In this document: positions 54,344 to 63,667 of the stretch, piece by piece
How positions within the stretch are numbered: position 1 is the stretch's first letter
Layout: each line of letters begins with the position of its first letter
Assembly: GCF_900088415.1 (NCBI RefSeq)
Contig: NZ_FLLQ01000005.1
Span: 310,001 to 374,000, forward strand
DNA length: 64,000 bases
From: Vibrio mediterranei
GTDB lineage: Bacteria > Pseudomonadota > Gammaproteobacteria > Enterobacterales > Vibrionaceae
Direction: 5' to 3'
The notes under the pieces: generated by a model
Databases searched by the model: none
The model's input: only the letters and a program-made list of their open reading frames with translations
What the model was told of the DNA's origin: nothing
Position numbers and translations under genes: made by a program

Positions 54344-55495
54344 ATGAAGACAAGGAACTCGCTTTTTGCACTCGCTCTTTCATCATTGATTGTCACTGGC
54401 AACACTCTCGCATCTGAGTCATGGCCAGATTTACCCGAAGGCATCAAAAGTGGCGTCAGTGCACAGATAGGCGACAAAGTGTATGCCGGTCTTGGTTCCT
54501 CTGGCAGCGCATTCTATTTACTCGACCTCGCTAATATCGACAAAGGATGGCAAAAGCAAGCTGACTTTATCGGTCCGGCAAGAAATGGCGCGACGGCAAC
54601 CGCGGTTAACGACAAGATCTATATTTTTGGAGGCGCAGGAAAAGAGCAGGCTGATGCCACCTCTCCTATTTTGTTCGACACGGTTTATCAATTCGACACC
54701 ACGAACGACACCTGGTCTCAAGTAAAAAGTACCAGCCCAGTTGGTTTACTTGGCGCCGCTTCGTATTCTCCTAACGGTAGTCAGATTGTTTTCTTCGGCG
54801 GCTATAACAAAGCCTATTTCGATCAGTATCTTTACGACATCAACACCACCGATAAGAAAGCGCAGCCAGACAAATGGCAATCCATTGTCGACAACTACAT
54901 GGGCATGGCACCTCGAGATTACAAATGGAACGATAAAGTCGTTAGCTACGACCCGAAAACGAATCAATGGAATACCCTAATTGTTTCGCCTTATCTGCCG
55001 AACTGTGGCAGCGCGTTAGTATCCAATGGCAATACTGCCACGCTGGTCAGCGGTGAAATCAAGCCAGGACTTAGAACCGCAGAAGTAAAACAGTTTAACT
55101 TTGGCGCAGCGCAACCGTGGAAAAGTCTTCACTCTCTTCCTGCACCTCAATCTTCAAATGTACAAGAAGGTGTAGCGGGTGCTTTTAGTGGCGAATCAAA
55201 CGGCGTGGTTTTGGTCGCAGGTGGTGCCAACTTCCACGGCGCTAAACACGCCTTTGAACAAGGCAAACTGTTTGCTCATAACGGTTTTAGTAAAGCATTC
55301 AATCCTGAGATTTATGTCCTGAAAGACAATTTATGGCAGCAAGCAAACAACCTCCCTGGAGGCTCCGCCTACGGCGCATCATTTACCACACCAAAGGGTG
55401 TACTGATCGCAGGCGGTGAAATGGCTGACCGCTCAGCAAGCAAAAAAGTGTATCTGCTGAGCTGGAATGGCAAATCTGTTGATATTCAAGATTAG
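54344..55495 (+). CDS. nanM: N-acetylneuraminate epimerase (periplasmic mutarotase)
   Basis: A 383-residue Kelch-repeat beta-propeller with a signal peptide ([11 protein letters not shown]). NanM speeds conversion of alpha- to beta-sialic acid in the periplasm before uptake. Repeats show as [34 protein letters not shown] and [11 protein letters not shown]. The conserved [14 protein letters not shown] and [13 protein letters not shown] blocks match E. coli NanM (YjhT). First of two tandem copies. Confidence 0.93.
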   Translation: MKTRNSLFALALSSLIVTGNTLASESWPDLPEGIKSGVSAQIGDKVYAGLGSSGSAFYLLDLANIDKGWQKQADFIGPARNGATATAVNDKIYIFGGAGKEQADATSPILFDTVYQFDTTNDTWSQVKSTSPVGLLGAASYSPNGSQIVFFGGYNKAYFDQYLYDINTTDKKAQPDKWQSIVDNYMGMAPRDYKWNDKVVSYDPKTNQWNTLIVSPYLPNCGSALVSNGNTATLVSGEIKPGLRTAEVKQFNFGAAQPWKSLHSLPAPQSSNVQEGVAGAFSGESNGVVLVAGGANFHGAKHAFEQGKLFAHNGFSKAFNPEIYVLKDNLWQQANNLPGGSAYGASFTTPKGVLIAGGEMADRSASKKVYLLSWNGKSVDIQD

Positions 55496-55508
55496 GAAAT
55501 AACCCAAA

Positions 55509-56564
55509 ATGACTATCTGTTTGACCGCATTACCACCCCTACCTATCTCAATGAAAAACGGTATTGGAGGACTGCTTGGCCGCCGCCTCTTTACTGGCCT
55601 AGGCAGCGCAGGGAAGCGTTTTTATTATTTGGATATGGATGACGTTGAGCTTGGTTGGCAACTCGCTCAGCCCTTTCCAGGATGCGATCGCAACGATGCC
55701 GCTAGCGTAACAACAGACACAGGGATCTATGTGTTCTCAGGCGCAGGTAAAATGGACACAGACCCTCACGTCCGCGTGCTGACAGATAGTTATTTTTTCT
55801 CTAGAGAGACGCAAACGTGGTCAAAGCTCGATACTACCATACCGGTAGGATTACTCGGTGCCAGTGCCACTTCGATTTCAGACCACCAGCTCATTTTCAT
55901 TGGAGGATATTGCAAAGAAACGTTCGATTCGTTGTTCGCTAGACTCTCTAAGGTCAGCTCTGCCACTGATGAGCGCTCAATATTAGACTCATTTATGTCT
56001 CAACCCATCGAGGCCTACGGTTGGAATCCGCATATATGGATGTTCGATACTCGGACACTCCGTTGGTCAAAGCTAGCAGATAACCCCTATTTGCCTAATT
56101 GTGGCGCAGGACTGATAGTGAAAGATCAACAAATTCTGCTCATTGAAGGTGAGGTTAAACCGGGTCTAAGAAGTTTGGAAACCAAACGATTCCAAATTAA
56201 GACTAACGGATCCGTTGAATGTGATTTACTGCCCACCATTGTCCAAAATGAACCAAAACATGAGGGGATAGCAGGGGGTTTTGTAGGACTCATCGACAAC
56301 ATACCCACTATCGCAGGAGGCGCTTTTTTTGTTGGTAGCCAACAACGCTTTCAACAAGGGCACTTATTCAGCCATCAAGGGCTGGTAAAACACTATGGCA
56401 ATGCCATTTGGCAACTCAATGGCCCTCAATGGAATAAAGTTGGAAACCTTAGTGACGGACAGGCGTACGGAGTGAGTGTACCCATTGATAATGGTATCGC
56501 CATACTAGGAGGAGAAAACCAACAGGGAGAATCCATAACTGACTGTTTTATCATGAGTAATTAG
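55509..56564 (+). CDS. Second NanM-like epimerase without signal peptide
   Basis: A 351-residue Kelch-repeat protein colinear with the product of the adjacent nanM (shared LGASATSISDHQLIFIGGYC, YLPNCGAGLIVKDQ, EGEVKPGLRSLETKRF, GIAILGGENQQ). It begins directly with TICLTALPPLPISMKNGIGG and has no hydrophobic leader, so it should stay in the cytoplasm. Starts 13 bases after nanM. Sequence has drifted considerably, so it is an old duplication or an acquired copy. It may act on sialic acid after import or on another sugar acid. Confidence 0.82.
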   Translation: MTICLTALPPLPISMKNGIGGLLGRRLFTGLGSAGKRFYYLDMDDVELGWQLAQPFPGCDRNDAASVTTDTGIYVFSGAGKMDTDPHVRVLTDSYFFSRETQTWSKLDTTIPVGLLGASATSISDHQLIFIGGYCKETFDSLFARLSKVSSATDERSILDSFMSQPIEAYGWNPHIWMFDTRTLRWSKLADNPYLPNCGAGLIVKDQQILLIEGEVKPGLRSLETKRFQIKTNGSVECDLLPTIVQNEPKHEGIAGGFVGLIDNIPTIAGGAFFVGSQQRFQQGHLFSHQGLVKHYGNAIWQLNGPQWNKVGNLSDGQAYGVSVPIDNGIAILGGENQQGESITDCFIMSN

Positions 56565-56944
56565 AAAGCTGTGATGCTAATTCCAATTAGGAAATTAATA
56601 ACCAAATGTCCGATGCACACTAACAATAAATTGACAGAGAAAACCGTTTCTATTCGCATAGTGTTTGAGCCTTAAACACCTAGTTGGCGCATTTGCGCAT
56701 AGACACAGAGGCAGTACGCTCCCCCTTGTACTGCCTCTTATTTTTCAGTTGTGCAACCAATCAAATACCCAGTAAATACACCTAGATTACACCCTATTTA
56801 CTTCCTCTCTCTATAACGTGACCGAACTTATAAAATCAGCTTTCCATTTTTTATTCAATACGTTGTGTGATCTTTATGTCAAATAGCTACAACTTTTACA
56901 TGGATAATATTGAGAGTGTTACAAATTGTAAATGGGAAATATTA
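56565..56944. other. Intergenic region, 380 bases
   Basis: Contains the nanM-copy terminator at 56707-56745 and, to its right, the presumed promoter of the Dcu-type gene. I see no other gene; an in-frame extension of the Dcu frame from 56867 to 56945 looks non-coding. Confidence 0.5.
56707..56745 (+). terminator. Terminator of the nanM pair
   Basis: AGAGGCAGTAC/GTACTGCCTCT arms with a 10-base loop followed by TATTTTTC. It lies 143 bases past the last stop. Confidence 0.85.
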
Positions 56945-58276
56945 ATGCTCTATTTTGAATTTATGTTCCTGCTCTTGATGCTCTATATCGGGTCAAGAAA
57001 AGGGGGAATCGGATTAGGTGTAGTCTCCGGCATCGGTCTCACCATTGAAGTCTTTATCTTTAAGATGCCGCCAACCTCTCCTCCGGTCACGGTCATGTTG
57101 ATCATTCTGGCGGTTGTCACGTGCGCATCTATCTTAGAAGCTGCTGGCGGACTCAAGTTTATGCTGCAAGTAGCAGAACGCTTGCTGCGTAAGAATCCGA
57201 AACGCGTGACGCTCATAGCACCTTTTGTGACTTACAGTATGACCTTCTTGCTAGGAACTGGTCACGCAGTCTACTCCATCATGCCGATTATCGGTGATGT
57301 TGCGTTAAAGAACGGTATTCGTCCAGAACGCCCGATGGCTGCAGCGTCGGTAGCTTCGCAAATTGCCATTACCGCTTCACCTATTTCTGCCGCTGTCGTG
57401 TATTACCTCGCACAATTATCGGATCTACGACCAGATATTACCTTGCTGTCCATACTCATGGTCACCGTTCCCGCTACTTTATTCGGCACACTTTTGATGT
57501 CACTTTATAGTATGAAACGAGGTAAGGAATTAGAGGACGATCCTGAATATCAAGCTCGCTTAAAAGACCCTGAATGGCGCGAGCGCATTTTGAACACAAC
57601 GGCGACGTCGTTAGACGAAGTTCTACCTGCATCAGCACGTAACTCAGTCTTACTGTTTTTACTGTCTATCGTCGTCATCGTTATTATTGCAATGGTTCCT
57701 GAAGTGAGAACCATTGGTGACGCAGCAAAACCGATCAGTATGGCCGTTATTATTCAAATGATGATGCTCTGCTTCGGCGGTATCATTTTGCTCGCAACCA
57801 AAACAGATCCACGCCATGTGCCGAATGGTGTGGTCTTCAAATCAGGAATGGTCGCTGCCATTGCGATCTTTGGTATCGCTTGGATGTCAGACACTTATTT
57901 CCAATATGCAATGCCACAATTTAAATCAGGAATCGTCGAAATGGTAACGGATTACCCTTGGACGTTTGCATTGGCACTATTCATTGTATCGGTTGTTGTT
58001 AATTCGCAAGCAGCCACTGCTCGAATGATGCTTCCTGTGGGTTTAGGACTGGGGTTGGATCCAGCACTGCTCATTGGTTTAATGCCAGCGGTCTATGGGT
58101 ATTTCTTCATTCCAAACTATCCATCAGATATCGCAACCGTGAATTTCGATTCTTCCGGTACCACTAAGATCGGTAAATGGTACTTCAACCATTCCTTTAT
58201 GAGTGTCGGTTTGATAGGCGTCGTCGCCGCCTGTTGCGCGGGTTACATTCTCGGTCAAATGGTTATTGGATACTAA
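56945..58276 (+). CDS. Anaerobic C4-dicarboxylate transporter (Dcu family)
   Basis: A 443-residue inner-membrane protein with about 12 helices, colinear with DcuA/DcuB. Landmarks are GSRKGGIGLGVVSGIGL, AAGGLKFMLQVAERLLRKNP, GTGHAVYSIMPIIGDVALKN, RPERPMAAASVASQIAIT and FDSSGTTKIGKWYFNHSF. The family exchanges fumarate, succinate, malate and aspartate under anaerobiosis. The start was set to ATG 56945 (GGGAAA upstream), which matches the family N-terminus. DcuA versus DcuB cannot be told apart here. Linkage to the sialic acid genes may be coincidental. Confidence 0.88.
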   Translation: MLYFEFMFLLLMLYIGSRKGGIGLGVVSGIGLTIEVFIFKMPPTSPPVTVMLIILAVVTCASILEAAGGLKFMLQVAERLLRKNPKRVTLIAPFVTYSMTFLLGTGHAVYSIMPIIGDVALKNGIRPERPMAAASVASQIAITASPISAAVVYYLAQLSDLRPDITLLSILMVTVPATLFGTLLMSLYSMKRGKELEDDPEYQARLKDPEWRERILNTTATSLDEVLPASARNSVLLFLLSIVVIVIIAMVPEVRTIGDAAKPISMAVIIQMMMLCFGGIILLATKTDPRHVPNGVVFKSGMVAAIAIFGIAWMSDTYFQYAMPQFKSGIVEMVTDYPWTFALALFIVSVVVNSQAATARMMLPVGLGLGLDPALLIGLMPAVYGYFFIPNYPSDIATVNFDSSGTTKIGKWYFNHSFMSVGLIGVVAACCAGYILGQMVIGY

Positions 58277-58310
58277 TCTTGCTACCTAACTCATCTCACT
58301 AAAAAGCAAA

Positions 58311-58337
58311 AACGGTGACCTTGATACGGTCACCGTT
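58311..58337. terminator. Bidirectional terminator between Dcu and barrel genes
   Basis: AACGGTGACC/GGTCACCGTT perfect 10-base arms with a 7-base loop, flanked by A and T runs. Confidence 0.85.
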
Positions 58338-58355
58338 TAGTATTCTCGTTGGGAC

Positions 58356-58757
58356 CTAGAATTTCCAGGACACACCCAAGTCAACACCCACACCAACATC
58401 AACGCCATCTTTAAATTTGACTTCTGGCGTAGCAAATAAGTCAACGTCAAGGTTTTTAACTGGCTCCCAACGGAGTCCCACAGGCGCATGCACGTCGACA
58501 CGCTCACTATTCCAGTTATAACCCACACCCCCCTCCACGAACCAGCTGATATTGTGCTCTTGCGACAGTGGCTTCTGCAAAAACGCCATACCACCGTTTA
58601 CGTAGTTATCGTTAACACCAATGATAATGTTATCAAACTGGAACGTAATACCACGTTTGGTATCAGCGCCTAGCTCGAAAGCCTGTGCAGTGGTCGCCGT
58701 TAGCGCCAAAATACCGGTTATTGCAACTAGAGCGTGTTTGATAAGTGTGTTTTTCAA
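58356..58757 (-). CDS. Small exported beta-barrel protein
   Basis: A 133-residue protein with a signal peptide (TTAQA-FELGADTKRG). Alternating strands follow (ISWFVEGGVGYNWNS, PVGLRWEPVKNLDVDLF, VGVGVDLGVSWKF), and it ends in WKF. Likely an 8-stranded outer-membrane barrel or periplasmic beta protein. No named family recognised. Convergent with the Dcu gene. Confidence 0.7.
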   Translation of the reverse strand: MKNTLIKHALVAITGILALTATTAQAFELGADTKRGITFQFDNIIIGVNDNYVNGGMAFLQKPLSQEHNISWFVEGGVGYNWNSERVDVHAPVGLRWEPVKNLDVDLFATPEVKFKDGVDVGVGVDLGVSWKF

Positions 58758-59023
58758 TGTTGTAACCTCAGTAAGGCCATCCTGAGCAATGTATTCCTTG
58801 AGTTTATGAATCTACTCAAAATCGAGTAATGTCGTTTGATGCAGGTATTCTATTCAAACGACTCATAGCGACTTACCATTTTGTGCCACGCGGTTCAGAA
58901 AGTGCGCGCTATCTATTCCTAGATCTATAAAACTCATTAATATCTCAACCCTAGCTCGGCTCATACATTTGCCAAACCACTTTCATTACACTGCCCATCT
59001 AATGAAGCAACGAGAGATAGCCA

Positions 59024-59299
59024 ATGATAACGACCAACCACAACTCTAGCGGTTTGCCATCAAGGACTATGGGAATCACCAGCCTATCCGAGGACTGGAT
59101 TGGAGAACAGATACGCCTCATTAGACAGGGAGTCGAACAGAAGCAAGGACAAAACAAAGAAAAGATAAACAAAGCGTGCCAAAGCTGGGAAGCCCTACTC
59201 GATCATGGCCTTACACCAGCAACTATTCATCACCTCGCTGACACCACTCCCGCCGATTTGATGTTTCTTAGGTACTATGCAATTACGCCAGAGAAGTAA
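59024..59299 (+). CDS. Hypothetical 91-residue protein
   Basis: A short soluble protein with predicted helices (ITSLSEDWIGEQIRLIRQGV, INKACQSWEALLDHGLTPAT) and no signal or membrane segment. GAGAGAT lies 7 bases upstream of the ATG. It converges on the sorbitol PTS genes. No family recognised. Confidence 0.55.
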   Translation: MITTNHNSSGLPSRTMGITSLSEDWIGEQIRLIRQGVEQKQGQNKEKINKACQSWEALLDHGLTPATIHHLADTTPADLMFLRYYAITPEK

Positions 59300-59320
59300 C
59301 GCGTCGTTCCAATTAACACA

Positions 59321-59680
59321 CTAACCAAAAATCAACGACACACCCGATTCCAGCTGCGGTTTTTTCCTTCCAAGTACATGGACCGTACCTGCGAGGTCTG
59401 GAGTGAGGTTTCCGTCAAACTTAATAGTGATATGACCTAGGTTTTTCAGGTTGATATTTGCCGCACTACCTACAGAGGTCACCACATAGGGTTCATCATC
59501 AATCAATAAGGTGCTTTCAGTAGACAGTTCGCCAGAGTACTCCGCTTGATCATGAATAAAGCAGTAGTCAGCCACATCTTCTGGCGCAGAATCATTAAAC
59601 AGTATCAACATATCATCTTGAAGCGCCTCTTGTGCAAACTCTCCGACGCTCACAATATTGGCTCGAAATTGATAACCCAT
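59321..59680 (-). CDS. srlB: Glucitol/sorbitol PTS enzyme IIA, second copy
   Basis: A 119-residue EIIA-Gut. The phosphorylated His lies in ADYCFIHDQ, and the fold landmarks GHITIKFDG and GTVHVLG are present. It accepts phosphate from HPr and passes it to the IIB domain of SrlE. Of three tandem ATGs the last (59680) is best spaced from AAGGG. Compared with the copy at 63668 it is less like E. coli SrlB in the region after the His, so it is the more diverged paralogue. Last gene of srlA-srlE-srlB. Confidence 0.88.
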   Translation of the reverse strand: MGYQFRANIVSVGEFAQEALQDDMLILFNDSAPEDVADYCFIHDQAEYSGELSTESTLLIDDEPYVVTSVGSAANINLKNLGHITIKFDGNLTPDLAGTVHVLGRKKPQLESGVSLIFG

Positions 59681-59689
59681 CATCATCCC

Positions 59690-60667
59690 TTATTGATAAA
59701 TAAACATTGAGACGAACCAAGCAAACAGGACTGTTGGAGCCCCCGTCAGGAAGCGAGAATAAAGCACCGAAGGCACGCCAATTTCTACCGTTTCTTGCTT
59801 AGCTTCTGCCAGTCCAAGTCCTACAGGTATAAAATCACACGCAGCTTGAGCGTTAATTGCAAACAGAGCTGGAAGCGCCAAATGAGGCGGAATATGTCCC
59901 GCACCAATTTGTACCCCAACTAACACACCAATGACTTGAGCGATCACTGCGCCAGGGCCTAAAAATGGTGAAAGTAACGGAAAAGAGCAGATCAATGCCA
60001 ACGTCACCAGTCCTAAAGGATTCTGTGCCAACGGCGACAGCAGGTTGGCAATCACATCACCAATCCCCGATGCCATGATGACGCCAATCAGCATTGAAAC
60101 AAATGCCATAAAGGGCAGAATAGTTTTAAGCACCGTGTCGATAGTGTCGCGGCCAGCTTGATAAAAAACCGACATGACCGAGCCCATGCCAACCCCGACC
60201 TTAGCGATCAGCCCATCCGACTGGGCGCTTAACTTCTGAGACGTATCGTATTGAGGAGGCGTCTCAGATTGGCTAACCGGCTCAGCGTGGCTATTGGATT
60301 CACCTTCAACCAATTCGATACACTGAGGAGTTACCGAAGAGGCATAGATATCTGCTTTGATGAATTGAGCAAGAGGACCACTTTGCCCTGTCGCGTGGAT
60401 GTTTAATGTCGGGATGCCTTTTTTAGGATACAGCCCACATCGCAACGTTCCTCCGCAGTCGACAACCGCTAATGCAACATCCTCATCTTCAAGCACCTGT
60501 CTAAAACCGTCGACACTCTCCAATCCCGTTAGATTTTCTAAGGCAGTAACCAAATCAGGTTTGGTTCCTCCGGTCACGTAGAGAATTTTCTTTCCGGCAA
60601 TAATAGGCACAAACAGTGGACCACCCCAGCCTCCATTTCCCGCAGAGACTTTTAACATCATGCTCAT
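59690..60667 (-). CDS. srlE: Glucitol/sorbitol PTS enzyme IIBC
   Basis: A 325-residue protein. The N-terminal IIB part contains [20 protein letters not shown] and the phosphocysteine motif [14 protein letters not shown] membrane part follows with [40 protein letters not shown] and [20 protein letters not shown], all colinear with E. coli SrlE. It phosphorylates sorbitol while importing it, together with SrlA. Its ATG overlaps the srlA stop (ATGA) with GGAGG just upstream. Confidence 0.93.
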   Translation of the reverse strand: MSMMLKVSAGNGGWGGPLFVPIIAGKKILYVTGGTKPDLVTALENLTGLESVDGFRQVLEDEDVALAVVDCGGTLRCGLYPKKGIPTLNIHATGQSGPLAQFIKADIYASSVTPQCIELVEGESNSHAEPVSQSETPPQYDTSQKLSAQSDGLIAKVGVGMGSVMSVFYQAGRDTIDTVLKTILPFMAFVSMLIGVIMASGIGDVIANLLSPLAQNPLGLVTLALICSFPLLSPFLGPGAVIAQVIGVLVGVQIGAGHIPPHLALPALFAINAQAACDFIPVGLGLAEAKQETVEIGVPSVLYSRFLTGAPTVLFAWFVSMFIYQ

Positions 60668-61224
60668 GAGCCCTCCTTAGAAATTTCGACCTTGTCAGAT
60701 AGCGCCCTGCCTTGTTGTTTGCAGATGATGCTTGTCGTCAAATCAGTGATCCAACCTCGAAAAAAGTTAGTCACTAAACCAACAAACAAATAGCTGACAG
60801 CAAGCGGGGCCAACGGCAGATTAAGCTGAGTGATTCCGGCAGCAATACCTAGATAGATAAACAACTCCCCCGGATTGACGTGAGGGAACATGCCGTTCAT
60901 GGAGTGACAACTGTAAGATGCAGCCGCGTAATAAGAGGGTTTGTACTTTTCAGGAAGAAAACGTCCAAGACTTAGTGTCATTGGATTACAAAAAATGAAA
61001 GTCCCAATAAAAGGTAAAACCAAATAACGAGATACTGGATTGCCTGCACACTTTGTCGCTAACCTTTCAATTCGATGTTGACCAATAAAACGAATAAGTG
61101 CATTCATGGCGACAAGCAGACAGACCAATAACGGCAAGATGCCAGTAACCATATCAGAAAGAACCTCGCCCCCTTTTTCGAATAGTCCAATAAACCATTC
61201 TGCGCCTAGAATCATGTAGTCCAA
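60664..61224 (-). CDS. srlA: Glucitol/sorbitol PTS enzyme IIC
   Basis: A 186-residue membrane subunit colinear with E. coli SrlA (187 residues): [60 protein letters not shown] and [21 protein letters not shown] set the start at a TTG at 61224, with AGGAGG 6 bases upstream, giving the same N-terminal length as E. coli. An ATG three codons later (61215) is 15 bases from that site. First gene of srlA-srlE-srlB. Confidence 0.9.
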   Translation of the reverse strand: MDYMILGAEWFIGLFEKGGEVLSDMVTGILPLLVCLLVAMNALIRFIGQHRIERLATKCAGNPVSRYLVLPFIGTFIFCNPMTLSLGRFLPEKYKPSYYAAASYSCHSMNGMFPHVNPGELFIYLGIAAGITQLNLPLAPLAVSYLFVGLVTNFFRGWITDLTTSIICKQQGRALSDKVEISKEGS

Positions 61225-61391
61225 AGTTATCCTCCTTACACTTTGAACCATATTGTTCCTCTTATCATTATCAAAATGAAAGAGATATACTTTCGCAACG
61301 TGAAGGGAGTCACCAATTAACTTTTTATGTGAAAAAATATATCACTTAATGTAAAAGTAAATGCGTAAACAAGGAAGAGTTTTGCGACGGA

Positions 61392-61420
61392 GATACTGTA
61401 GGCAAGATTCCTACAGTATC
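61392..61420. other. Perfect 11-bp inverted repeat between srlR and srlA
   Basis: GATACTGTAGG/CCTACAGTATC arms with a 7-base loop, 15 bases beyond the srlR stop. No T run on either side. It could be an attenuating RNA hairpin or a protein-binding palindrome controlling srlAEB. Confidence 0.45.
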
Positions 61421-61435
61421 ACTGGGGGAAGTACA

Positions 61436-62215
61436 TTAGACGAGATAAACTTTGATATTGTTTGATTCTAGCTCTGCTAGATGTTCTGGAGAAATATTAC
61501 TATCGGTAATAACGGCATCGATGTCTTTCAAAGGCACAACAACATTAGGGCTACGACGACCAAATTTGTTGCTATCTAAAACGACAATCACTTCGTTGGC
61601 CGCCTCGTACATTGCTTGGCTCACTTGATAAGCTTCATTGTATGTGGTCGTTCCACTGTTAAGATCAAAACCATCAGCACCGATAAATAGCTTGTCAAAA
61701 GTGAACTGACTAAAAGCTTGTTCAGCCAATTTGCCATGAAATGAAGCAGAGATACGACGATAGGTACCGCCTGGAATAATCACGGTATGCTCGCGCTCTA
61801 ATTGTGCCATCGCGTTTACAATGTGCATGCTATTGGTCATTAGAGTGAGCGCTAGTTTATCTTCCAAATGAGGAACCATTTGTAATGTAGTACTACCGCA
61901 GTCGAGTATTATAGAATCACCATCACGTATAAGCTCACACGCTTTCTTTGCAATGGCGGATTTGAGGTCGAGATTCAAGGTTTGCTTCTCATCCATTGAC
62001 CGATCCTCGATTGAGGCTTGACCAATCTTACTTGCACCACAAGCTTCTGCGCTCCCATAGCGTCTTACAACCAACCCTTCCTCTTCCAATGTCCGCAAAT
62101 CCGTACGAATGGTCGCTCCTGATGTTTCAAAAATGTTTGCCAAATCATTTACCGAGGTCTTACCCTCGTGTTTCAGATAGTTCACCAACTTCTGACGTCT
62201 ATTTTCAATGTTCAT
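61436..62215 (-). CDS. srlR: Sorbitol operon repressor (DeoR family)
   Basis: A 259-residue DeoR-type regulator. The helix-turn-helix is TSVNDLANIFETSGATIRTD, and the sugar-phosphate-binding domain contains DGDSIILDCGSTTLQMVPHL, TLMTNSMHIVNAMAQLE and KLFIGADGFDLNSGTTTYNE, colinear with E. coli SrlR. The ATG at 62215 gives the E. coli N-terminal length; ATG 62224 and GTG 62227 are also possible. It follows gutM, as in E. coli. Confidence 0.9.
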   Translation of the reverse strand: MNIENRRQKLVNYLKHEGKTSVNDLANIFETSGATIRTDLRTLEEEGLVVRRYGSAEACGASKIGQASIEDRSMDEKQTLNLDLKSAIAKKACELIRDGDSIILDCGSTTLQMVPHLEDKLALTLMTNSMHIVNAMAQLEREHTVIIPGGTYRRISASFHGKLAEQAFSQFTFDKLFIGADGFDLNSGTTTYNEAYQVSQAMYEAANEVIVVLDSNKFGRRSPNVVVPLKDIDAVITDSNISPEHLAELESNNIKVYLV

Positions 62216-62315
62216 ATGCACCATCACTAATTTTTTTTAAACTATACACAATTTCCCTTTCACTGTGAAAGGAAGAAACCTAAGTTTATATTTCTTGGTA
62301 CATTCTGCGACCTAG

Positions 62316-62669
62316 TTAACCTTCGTAGGCAACAGAGATGGCTTCTTGCGTCCCTTTCGCTAGTTCATTCATTACCGCAGCGGATAATGGGTAACTTAGC
62401 CCAACAATTTTGTCCAAAGTCTTAGGTCTAGCAAAAACAGAGATTCCATTTAGGACTTTGGCATCCACTATGGTTTGTTGGTCATTCTCAGCAACCACAA
62501 TGAGCGTTCTCGCCTTCCAACGACTTTTAGTTCTGCCGATCTTTACATGCCCTTTCTGTGACATAGATTGAACCATTCGATTGAAAGAGCGGATTTGAAA
62601 AAATCCCAAAGCAATTTGACCAATCCAAGCCACAATGGCCACTAGAATTAATGTAGTTGTTGAGTCCAC
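62316..62669 (-). CDS. gutM: Glucitol operon activator GutM
   Basis: A 117-residue protein matching E. coli GutM (119 residues): an N-terminal hydrophobic helix (LILVAIVAWIGQIALGFFQI), then RSFNRMVQSMSQKGHVKIG and GISVFARPKTLDKIVGL. GutM activates the sorbitol genes and opposes SrlR. The start is a GTG at 62669 with GAGAGG 7 bases upstream. Between srlD and srlR, as in E. coli. Confidence 0.88.
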   Translation of the reverse strand: MDSTTTLILVAIVAWIGQIALGFFQIRSFNRMVQSMSQKGHVKIGRTKSRWKARTLIVVAENDQQTIVDAKVLNGISVFARPKTLDKIVGLSYPLSAAVMNELAKGTQEAISVAYEG

Positions 62670-62769
62670 AAAACACCTCTCTAACTGTTTAAATAAGGGC
62701 AGATATTCTGCCCTTGAAATCGCTACCTAACGTAGCATCAGGAGCACAAGACATCACCTAGTAGGGGAA

Positions 62770-63549
62770 CTAGAACATCACCTGTCCGCCAGTGATATTA
62801 ATCGATTGTCCTGTACAGTACGCGGCTTGTTCACTCGCGTAAAACTTCAGTACGTTCAATACATCTTGATAGTCGCAGCCTGCTTTTAGCGGCACTTTAT
62901 CAATATAAATTTGCTCAACTTCCTCTTCACTGACACCCAGTTTTTTCGCATATTGAGGCTTCAGTGATTGGAACATAGGGCTCTGTAGCAAGTTACCTAG
63001 CATTAATGAATGCACGGTAATTTTGTGCTCAGCCAAATCAAGAGCTAAAGATTGCGTCAAGCCAACGCCACCAAATTTAGCCGCCGAATAACCACTGTTG
63101 TGTTTCGACCCAACTTTGCCTGATTTAGAGTTAATTTGAATAATGCGTCCACCACGATTTTCACGAATCATTATTTTTGACGCTTCACGTGCACACAGGA
63201 AGTAACCTGTTAGGTTAACGCTTAATGAGCGTTGCCATGCATCCATAGGAAAGGTGTCAATTTTGGCGGCGGTAGCAGTGCCTGCACTGTAAACCATCAA
63301 ATCGATTCTACCAAACACCTCGTCCACACTTTTGGTCATATTGATAACCGACATCTCATCGGTCGCATCAGCGGCAATACCAAACGCCATGCCTTCGCCA
63401 TAAGTTTGATTAATCTTGTCAGCAATCTGCTGAGCATTATCACCGTTTAAGTCTGCTACGGCTACGCGGTAGCCATCTGCTGCCAAGCCTTCACATAAAA
63501 AGGCACCCAATGTTTGTCCGCCACCGACTACTAACGCTGTTTTACACAT
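62770..63549 (-). CDS. srlD: Sorbitol-6-phosphate 2-dehydrogenase
   Basis: A 259-residue short-chain dehydrogenase that oxidises sorbitol-6-phosphate to fructose-6-phosphate with NAD. Landmarks are ALVVGGGQTLGAFLCEGLAA (nucleotide binding), VYSAGTATAAKIDTFPMDAW, INSKSGKVGSKHNSGYSAAK (catalytic Ser and Tyr-x3-Lys) and the terminal TGQSINITGGQVMF. Separated from the upstream srlB by a terminator-like hairpin. Confidence 0.93.
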   Translation of the reverse strand: MCKTALVVGGGQTLGAFLCEGLAADGYRVAVADLNGDNAQQIADKINQTYGEGMAFGIAADATDEMSVINMTKSVDEVFGRIDLMVYSAGTATAAKIDTFPMDAWQRSLSVNLTGYFLCAREASKIMIRENRGGRIIQINSKSGKVGSKHNSGYSAAKFGGVGLTQSLALDLAEHKITVHSLMLGNLLQSPMFQSLKPQYAKKLGVSEEEVEQIYIDKVPLKAGCDYQDVLNVLKFYASEQAAYCTGQSINITGGQVMF

Positions 63550-63589
63550 AAATACTCCGACATTCTTACAAATTTAATTCTTTAAAAAG

Positions 63590-63639
63590 GGCCTCTACAT
63601 TCCACTTTGGGAGAGTGTTTCAAAGCATCTGCAGAGGCC
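63590..63639 (-). terminator. Hairpin with U run between the first srlB and srlD
   Basis: GGCCTCT/AGAGGCC arms with a long interior are followed in the minus transcript by CCTTTTTAAAG, 29 bases past the srlB stop. Partial termination would lower srlD relative to the PTS genes. Confidence 0.5.
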
Positions 63640-63667
63640 AAAATACCGATTGGAATCTAGTTAAACC

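Noticed and set aside
61328..61347. TGTGA...TCAC sequence upstream of srlA as a CRP site
   Set aside because: The half-sites are separated by nine bases rather than six, so the spacing does not fit CRP.
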